In this document: positions 59,649 through 64,000 of the stretch, piece by piece | How the letters are laid out: each line of letters starts with the position of its first letter | How positions within the stretch are numbered: position 1 is the first letter of the stretch | Assembly (NCBI RefSeq): GCF_900187975.1 | Contig: NZ_FZPC01000024.1 | Coordinates: 1 to 64,000, forward strand | Direction: 5' to 3' | DNA: 64,000 nucleotides | DNA from: Pseudomonas delhiensis | Lineage (GTDB): Bacteria; Pseudomonadota; Gammaproteobacteria; Pseudomonadales; Pseudomonadaceae | Notes under the pieces: model-generated | What the model was told of the DNA's origin: nothing | Databases searched by the model: none | The model's input: the letters and a program-made list of their open reading frames with translations, nothing else | Program-made: the position numbers and the translations under genes

Positions 59649-60647
59649 ATGCGCAAGACCCTGCTCTCCCGCCTCGCCGGGCCGCTGCTCGCCCTCTGTG
59701 CCTTCGGTGCCAGCGCCGCACCCACCGAAGTCACCTACCTGCTGCCGGCGCCGCCCAGCTCGCCGGCCTTCGCGCCCTGGATCATCGCCCAGCAGAAGGG
59801 CTACTACGCCCGGGAGAACCTCAAGGTGACCTTCCTCGCCGGCAAGGGCGGCGTCGACGTGGCCAAGCAGATCGGCTCGGGCAACGCCCTGGTCGGCGGC
59901 GCCATCGGCGACACGCCCATCGTGGTGCGCGCCAACGGCGTGCCGGTGAAGGCCGTGGCGGTGCTCGGCGGCGGCGGCGTGACCCTGCTGGCGGCCCGTG
60001 GCGACAGCGGCATCGACTCGGTGAAGGCGCTCAAGGGCAAGACCATGACGGTGATGTCCTACTCCGACACCACCTACTACGCCCTGCTCGCCTCGCTGCG
60101 CAAGGCCGGCCTGGGGCGCGACGACGTGGACATCCAGGCCGCCGGCCCGGCCGGCGTCTGGCAGCTGTTCTCCGCCGGCAAGGCCCAGGCCATGGCCGGG
60201 GTGCCGGACTGGGTGGTCAACGCCGAGGACGCCGGATTGGAGGCGAAGCTGCTGCCCCAGGACCAGGTGTTCGAGAGCATGGCCCAGGCCATCCTCGCCT
60301 CCGACGACGCCATCGCCAACCACCCGGAGGTGGTCCAGGGCGTGGTCAGCGCCACCCTCAGGGGCATGGCCGACATCATGGCCGACCCCAGGGGCGCCGC
60401 CGCCACCTTCGCCGCCGCGGTACCGGCCTACAAGGGCAAGGAAGCCTCGCTGGAGCGCATCTTCCAGCTCTACGACGAGCACGTGTACCCGGGCCAGGCG
60501 GTCCCCGGGCAGATCGACGAGCAGCGCCTGGCCAGCGTCGCCCGCTTCTACGTCGAGGAGAAGATAGTGCCGCGCGCCACCCCGCTGGCCGAGCTCTACA
60601 CCAACCGCTTCGTCGAGGCCAACGCCGCCCGCCTGGCGCAACAGTGA
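59649..60647 (+). CDS. ABC importer substrate-binding protein (NitT/TauT type)
   Basis: 332 residues. Signal peptide (MRKTLLSRLAGPLLALCAFG, cut near ASAAP). The SsuA/THI5-like fold has SPAFAPWIIAQQKGYYARENLKV, IGSGNALVGGAIGDTPIVVRA and KGKTMTVMSYSDTTYYALLASL. Such proteins bind sulfonates, aromatic carboxylates or pyrimidines; the ligand here is not assignable. Confidence 0.9.
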   Translation: MRKTLLSRLAGPLLALCAFGASAAPTEVTYLLPAPPSSPAFAPWIIAQQKGYYARENLKVTFLAGKGGVDVAKQIGSGNALVGGAIGDTPIVVRANGVPVKAVAVLGGGGVTLLAARGDSGIDSVKALKGKTMTVMSYSDTTYYALLASLRKAGLGRDDVDIQAAGPAGVWQLFSAGKAQAMAGVPDWVVNAEDAGLEAKLLPQDQVFESMAQAILASDDAIANHPEVVQGVVSATLRGMADIMADPRGAAATFAAAVPAYKGKEASLERIFQLYDEHVYPGQAVPGQIDEQRLASVARFYVEEKIVPRATPLAELYTNRFVEANAARLAQQ

Positions 60648-60663
60648 TCCCCCGGAGTCCGAC

Positions 60664-61437
60664 ATGACGCTTTCCCGTTCGAGCGCCGGCAGCCTGGTGC
60701 TGCTGGTGCTGTTCCTCGCCCTCTGGCAATGGGGCCCCGGCCTGCTCGGCATGCCCGAGTTCGTCCTGCCCAACCTCACCCGCGTGGCCCAGGAAGCGGT
60801 GGCCATGTGGCAGACCGGCAACCTGCTGGAGCACACCCTGATCACCACCCTGGAGATCATCGTCGGCTTCGCCCTGGGCGCCCTGCTGGGCATCGTCATC
60901 GGCGTCGCCCTGGGCCTGTCGCCGGCCGCCGAGGCCATGCTCTCGCCCTACATCCTGGCGCTGCAGATCGCCCCCAAGGTGGCCTTCGCCCCACTGTTCG
61001 TGATGTGGCTGGGCTACACCGTGTACCCGAAGATCCTCATCGCCATCCTCATCGTGTTCTTCCCGGTGATGATCAACGTGCTCTCGGCGATCCGCACCGT
61101 CGACCCGGACATGATCAACCTGGTGCGCGCCCTCAGCGCCACCCGCTGGCAGCTGTTCCGCCTGGTGGAGTTCCCCTCGGCCATGAGCGCCCTGTTCTCC
61201 GGCCTGCGCATCGCCTCCACCCTGGCGGTCATCGGCGTCACCGTCGGCGAGCTGGTGGGCGGCAACAAGGGCCTGGGCTTCCTGCTGGTGGACGCCGAGG
61301 GCCAGGGCAACACCGCCGGGGTGTTCGTCACCATAGTCGCGCTGACCGTCATCGGCGTGCTCGCCTATGCCGCCGTGGTCTGGGCCGAGAAGCGCGTCCT
61401 CCACTACCTGCCCAAGGCCAACCTGGCCACGGCCTGA
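60664..61437 (+). CDS. ABC importer permease (NitT/TauT type)
   Basis: 257 residues with six hydrophobic helices and the EAA-like coupling segment VRALSATRWQLFRLVEFPSAM (split after RW by the family loop). LVLLVLFLALWQWGPGLLG opens the protein; TLAVIGVTVGELVGGNKGLG is the conserved C-terminal motif. Completes the importer with the two upstream genes. Confidence 0.9.
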   Translation: MTLSRSSAGSLVLLVLFLALWQWGPGLLGMPEFVLPNLTRVAQEAVAMWQTGNLLEHTLITTLEIIVGFALGALLGIVIGVALGLSPAAEAMLSPYILALQIAPKVAFAPLFVMWLGYTVYPKILIAILIVFFPVMINVLSAIRTVDPDMINLVRALSATRWQLFRLVEFPSAMSALFSGLRIASTLAVIGVTVGELVGGNKGLGFLLVDAEGQGNTAGVFVTIVALTVIGVLAYAAVVWAEKRVLHYLPKANLATA

Positions 61438-61447
61438 GGACGCGAAC

Positions 61448-62209
61448 ATGAGCACCGATACCCTCCTGCAAGGCCGCCGCATCCTCATCACCGGCGGCGC
61501 TGGCGGCCTCGGCCTGGCCTTCGCCGAGGCCGCGGCACGGGCCGGCGCCCGGGTGGCGATCGCCGACGTCCGCGACGCCGAGGTCCAGGCGGCCGCCGCC
61601 GGCCTGCGCGAACAGGGCCTCGCGGTCGACGGCCTGGCCCTCGACCTGCGCGAGCCGCAATCCATTTCCACCTGCGTGGCCCGGGCCGTGGAACGCCTCG
61701 GCGGCCTCGACGGCCTGGTCAACAACGCCGCGGTGACCCACTCCGGCGGCAAGCCCGCGCAAGCGCTGGACATCGCCACCTGGGACCTGGTCATGCAGGT
61801 CAACGTGCGCGGCACCTGGCTGATGACCAACGCCTGCCTGCCGGCGCTGCGCGAAAGCGGCCGTGGCGCCGTCGTCAACCTGGCCTCCGACACCCCGCTG
61901 TGGGGCGCCCCCAACCTGCTCGCCTACACCGCCAGCAAGGGCGCGCTCATCGCCATGACCCGCAGCCTGGCGCGGGAGCTGGGCGCCGACGGCATCACCG
62001 TCAACGCCATCGCCCCCGGCCTGGTGGAGGTCGAGGCCACCGCCTACGTCCCCGCCGAGCGCCACGCGCTGTACCGCCGGCAGCGCGCCATTTCCCGAGC
62101 GCAGCTGCCGGCGGACGTGACCGGCGCCGTGCTCTTCGCCCTGTCCGACCTGTCCCGCTTCGTCACTGGCCAGACCCTGCCGGTCAACGGCGGGTTCGTC
62201 ATGCTCTGA
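61448..62209 (+). CDS. Short-chain dehydrogenase/reductase (classical SDR)
   Basis: 253 residues. Cofactor motif TGGAGGLGLAFAEAA (about 15-29), IADVRDAEVQ (acidic end of strand 2, favouring NAD), NNAAVTHSGG, catalytic Ser in NLASDTPLW and YTASK (about 160-164). Probably oxidises or reduces an alcohol intermediate of the compound taken up by the importer encoded upstream. Confidence 0.9.
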   Translation: MSTDTLLQGRRILITGGAGGLGLAFAEAAARAGARVAIADVRDAEVQAAAAGLREQGLAVDGLALDLREPQSISTCVARAVERLGGLDGLVNNAAVTHSGGKPAQALDIATWDLVMQVNVRGTWLMTNACLPALRESGRGAVVNLASDTPLWGAPNLLAYTASKGALIAMTRSLARELGADGITVNAIAPGLVEVEATAYVPAERHALYRRQRAISRAQLPADVTGAVLFALSDLSRFVTGQTLPVNGGFVML

Positions 62210-62221
62210 GGAGAAAAACCG

Positions 62222-62755
62222 ATGACCGATCTCAACGCGCAACAACAGCCCCGCACCTGGGACCGCCCCGAAGGCGCCAGCTTCGAGCAGTGGTGCAACT
62301 CGCGCATCGCCCGCTATTCCACCCGCCAGTACGACTGGAACGCGCTGAAGTTCCAGGCCGACTACGACCCCAAGTACCGCCGCGCGCAGATGCGCTACAT
62401 CGGCACCGGCGGCACCGGCGTCAGCGCCGACAACAACACCATCCCGTCCGAGCACTTCACCTTTTCCACCATGGTCATCCCGGCCGGCCATGAGGGGCCG
62501 CCGCACCTGCACGTCGACGTCGAGGAGGTCTTCTTCGTGCTGCGCGGCAAGCTCAAGGTGATCCTGGAAAAGGACGGCGAGCGCTTCGAGACCATCCTCG
62601 GCGACCGCGACGTGATCTCGGTGCCGCCGGGCGTGTACCGCGAGGAAATCAACATCGGCGACGAGGACGCGCTGATGTGCGTGATGCTCGGGGCGAAGAA
62701 GCCGGTCACCCCGACCTACCCGCCGCAGCATCCGCTGGCCAGCATCAAGCGCTGA
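62222..62755 (+). CDS. Cupin-domain protein
   Basis: 177 residues. The single cupin core has the metal motif PPHLHVDVEEVFFVLRGKLK (about 92-111: two His plus Glu) and second motif DVISVPPGVYREEINIG, in which the usual His is replaced, so the fourth ligand is uncertain. The N-terminal DRPEGASFEQWCNSRIARYS is unusual and helical. Could be a dioxygenase or isomerase step in the same pathway; no precise family recognised. Confidence 0.83.
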   Translation: MTDLNAQQQPRTWDRPEGASFEQWCNSRIARYSTRQYDWNALKFQADYDPKYRRAQMRYIGTGGTGVSADNNTIPSEHFTFSTMVIPAGHEGPPHLHVDVEEVFFVLRGKLKVILEKDGERFETILGDRDVISVPPGVYREEINIGDEDALMCVMLGAKKPVTPTYPPQHPLASIKR

Positions 62756-62765
62756 GGGCCGGACG

Positions 62766-63626
62766 ATGACGGCGATGACCGCGGCGGCCGCCTGGCAGGC
62801 CGACCTGGAACGCGACTTCCCGCAGCGCCTGGTGCGCCACGGCGAAACCGTCGCCGCTGTGCGCGAGGCCGGCGCAACCGACGCACCGGCGCTGGTGCTG
62901 CTGCATGGCATCGGCTCCGGCGCGGCCTCCTGGCTGCCGCTGGCGCAACGCCTGAAGGACCGCGCGCGGATCATCGCCTGGGACGCCCCCGGCTACGGCG
63001 AGTCGACGCCGCTGGCCGAGGCCGCGCCGCGGGCGGAGGCCTACATGGGCCGCCTGCGCGAACTGCTGGATGCGCTGGGTGTGCGGCGTTGCCTGCTGCT
63101 CGGCCATTCCCTGGGCGCGATGGCCGCCCTGGCCCTGGCCAATGCCGAGCCGCAGCGCGTGGCCCGCCTGGTGCTGCTCAGCCCCGCGCGCGGCTACGGC
63201 GCACGCCCGGGCGAAGGCGAGGCGGTACGCAGCCGGCGCCTCGCCGGGCTGGCCAGCGAAGGCATCGCCGGCCTCGCCGAGCGCCGCGCGCCGGCCATGC
63301 TCGGCGCCAACCCGGGCGCCGCGGCGCTGGCCTGGGTGCGCTGGAACATGGCGCGGCTCAGGCCCCACGGCTACCGCCAGGCGGTGGAGCTGCTGTGCGG
63401 CGACGACCTGCTGCGCCTGGGCCGCCCGCCCGTGCCCAGCGAGGTGCTGTGCGGCAGCGAGGACGGCATCACCCCGCCCGCCGCCTGCCGCGAAGTCGCC
63501 GAAGCGCTGGCGGCGCCCTTCCAGCTCATACCCGGGGCCGGCCACGCCAGCCCCATCGAATGCCCCGAAGCCCTGGCCGGGCTGCTTGCCCGGCTTCTCG
63601 AGCACTGCCAAGGACTGAAACCATGA
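62766..63626 (+). CDS. Alpha/beta hydrolase
   Basis: 286 residues (ATG 62775 also possible). Oxyanion motif LHGIGSGAASWLPLA, nucleophile elbow GHSLGAMAALALAN (Ser about 114), acid region CGSEDGITPP and terminal histidine GAGHASPIECPEAL. Resembles MhpC-like C-C hydrolases or ester/lactone hydrolases of catabolic pathways. ATGA overlap with the regulator gene. Confidence 0.9.
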   Translation: MTAMTAAAAWQADLERDFPQRLVRHGETVAAVREAGATDAPALVLLHGIGSGAASWLPLAQRLKDRARIIAWDAPGYGESTPLAEAAPRAEAYMGRLRELLDALGVRRCLLLGHSLGAMAALALANAEPQRVARLVLLSPARGYGARPGEGEAVRSRRLAGLASEGIAGLAERRAPAMLGANPGAAALAWVRWNMARLRPHGYRQAVELLCGDDLLRLGRPPVPSEVLCGSEDGITPPAACREVAEALAAPFQLIPGAGHASPIECPEALAGLLARLLEHCQGLKP

Positions 63627-64000
63627 GTACCGACACCCTCAACGAACCCCAGGAACGCTACATGGTTCCGGGGCTGGAGCGCGGCCTGACGCTGCTGGGC
63701 GAGTTCACCCGCCACGACCGCACCCTCACCGCCCCGGAGCTGGCGCGCCGCCTGCAGTTGCCGCGCACCACCATCTTCCGCCTGCTGGCCACCCTCGAGG
63801 CCCTGGGCTTCGTCACCCGCAGCGGCAACGAATACCGCCTGGGCATGGCGGTGCTGCGCCTGGGCTTCGAGTACCTGGCCTCGCTGGAACTCACCGAGCT
63901 GGGCCAGCCGATCCTGCGGCGCCTGTGCGACGCCATCGGCTACTCCTGCAACCTGGTGGTACGCGACGGGCGCAACATCGTCTACGTGGCGAAGATCTCG
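63623..64000 (+). CDS. IclR-family transcriptional regulator (C-terminus beyond window)
   Basis: 126 residues visible. The N-terminal winged HTH (YMVPGLERGLTLLGEFTRHD, LTAPELARRLQLPRTTIFRL, ALGFVTRSGNEYRLG) spans about 14-80, followed by the start of the effector domain (LGQPILRRLCDAIGYSCNLV). Translationally coupled to the hydrolase gene, so it probably senses a substrate or intermediate of this operon. Confidence 0.9.
   Translation, partial: MSTDTLNEPQERYMVPGLERGLTLLGEFTRHDRTLTAPELARRLQLPRTTIFRLLATLEALGFVTRSGNEYRLGMAVLRLGFEYLASLELTELGQPILRRLCDAIGYSCNLVVRDGRNIVYVAKIS

Noticed and set aside
1-64000. tRNA, rRNA or insertion-sequence genes
   Set aside because: No cloverleaf, rRNA segment, transposase or integrase motif was recognised on reading; small RNAs without strong motifs could still be missed.

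Overview
This window looks like the chromosome of a high-GC gammaproteobacterium of the genus Pseudomonas, from the P. aeruginosa side of the genus. Several gene blocks follow orders known from P. aeruginosa: nrdR-ribD-FMN riboswitch-ribC-ribB-ribH-nusB-thiL-pgpA-protease-ribA; a zinc-type DUF2796/ABC/DUF3299 operon next to oprG; ccoG next to a MocR-family regulator; and the cobM-cobE / cobW-cobN / DAHP synthase / chelatase block. The joins between these blocks differ from that reference order as I know it, so the region is rearranged. No rRNA, tRNA, CRISPR array, integrase or transposase was seen.

Layout. 1-2090: two adjacent secreted RHS/YD-repeat genes (the second runs off the left edge), behind an AT-rich spacer. 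2475-7751: LCM-type methyltransferase, alkyladenine DNA glycosylase, a DedA-PAP2 fusion, and a LysR regulator divergent from a monooxygenase-like gene and a quinone-oxidoreductase-like gene. 7953-16997: B12-binding protein, ribA, envelope protease, and the riboflavin/NusB/ThiL/PgpA genes under an FMN riboswitch, led by nrdR-ribD. 17119-23948: lipoprotein, methyltransferase, CnoX chaperone-thioredoxin, a putative Zur-controlled zinc uptake operon, and oprG with an ANR-like box. 24227-29651: a compact chaperone-usher fimbrial locus (pilin, chaperone, usher, adhesin) plus SirB2. 29652-34929: two sugar-nucleotide enzymes, ccoG, the MocR regulator and a 40-residue ORF.

35200-53592 is mostly vitamin B12 synthesis: cobM, cobE, cobW, cobN, ChlI/VWA chelatase partners, cobK, cobL, cobG, cobH, cobI and a CbiG-CobJ fusion, with two cobalamin riboswitches. 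Embedded in it is a DAHP synthase gene preceded by an aromatic-rich leader peptide, an intrinsic terminator and a second aromatic-rich mini-ORF, which together look like a transcription attenuator. 54018-58370 is a FecI-FecR-TonB receptor iron system with Fur-like boxes. 58768-64000 is an operon for an ABC importer, SDR, cupin, alpha/beta hydrolase and IclR regulator. Its substrate is unknown, and it lies behind a good sigma-54 promoter match with an upstream inverted repeat.

Intergenic regions are unusually rich in dispersed palindromic repeats of three kinds: REP units of the GTAGGAGCGAGCTTGCTCGCG type, hairpins of the CCCTCTCCCTGAAGGGAGAGGG type (often combined with REPs into roughly 300-bp composite elements), and GTAGGGCGGATAACC-type units, including a 147-bp tandem array.
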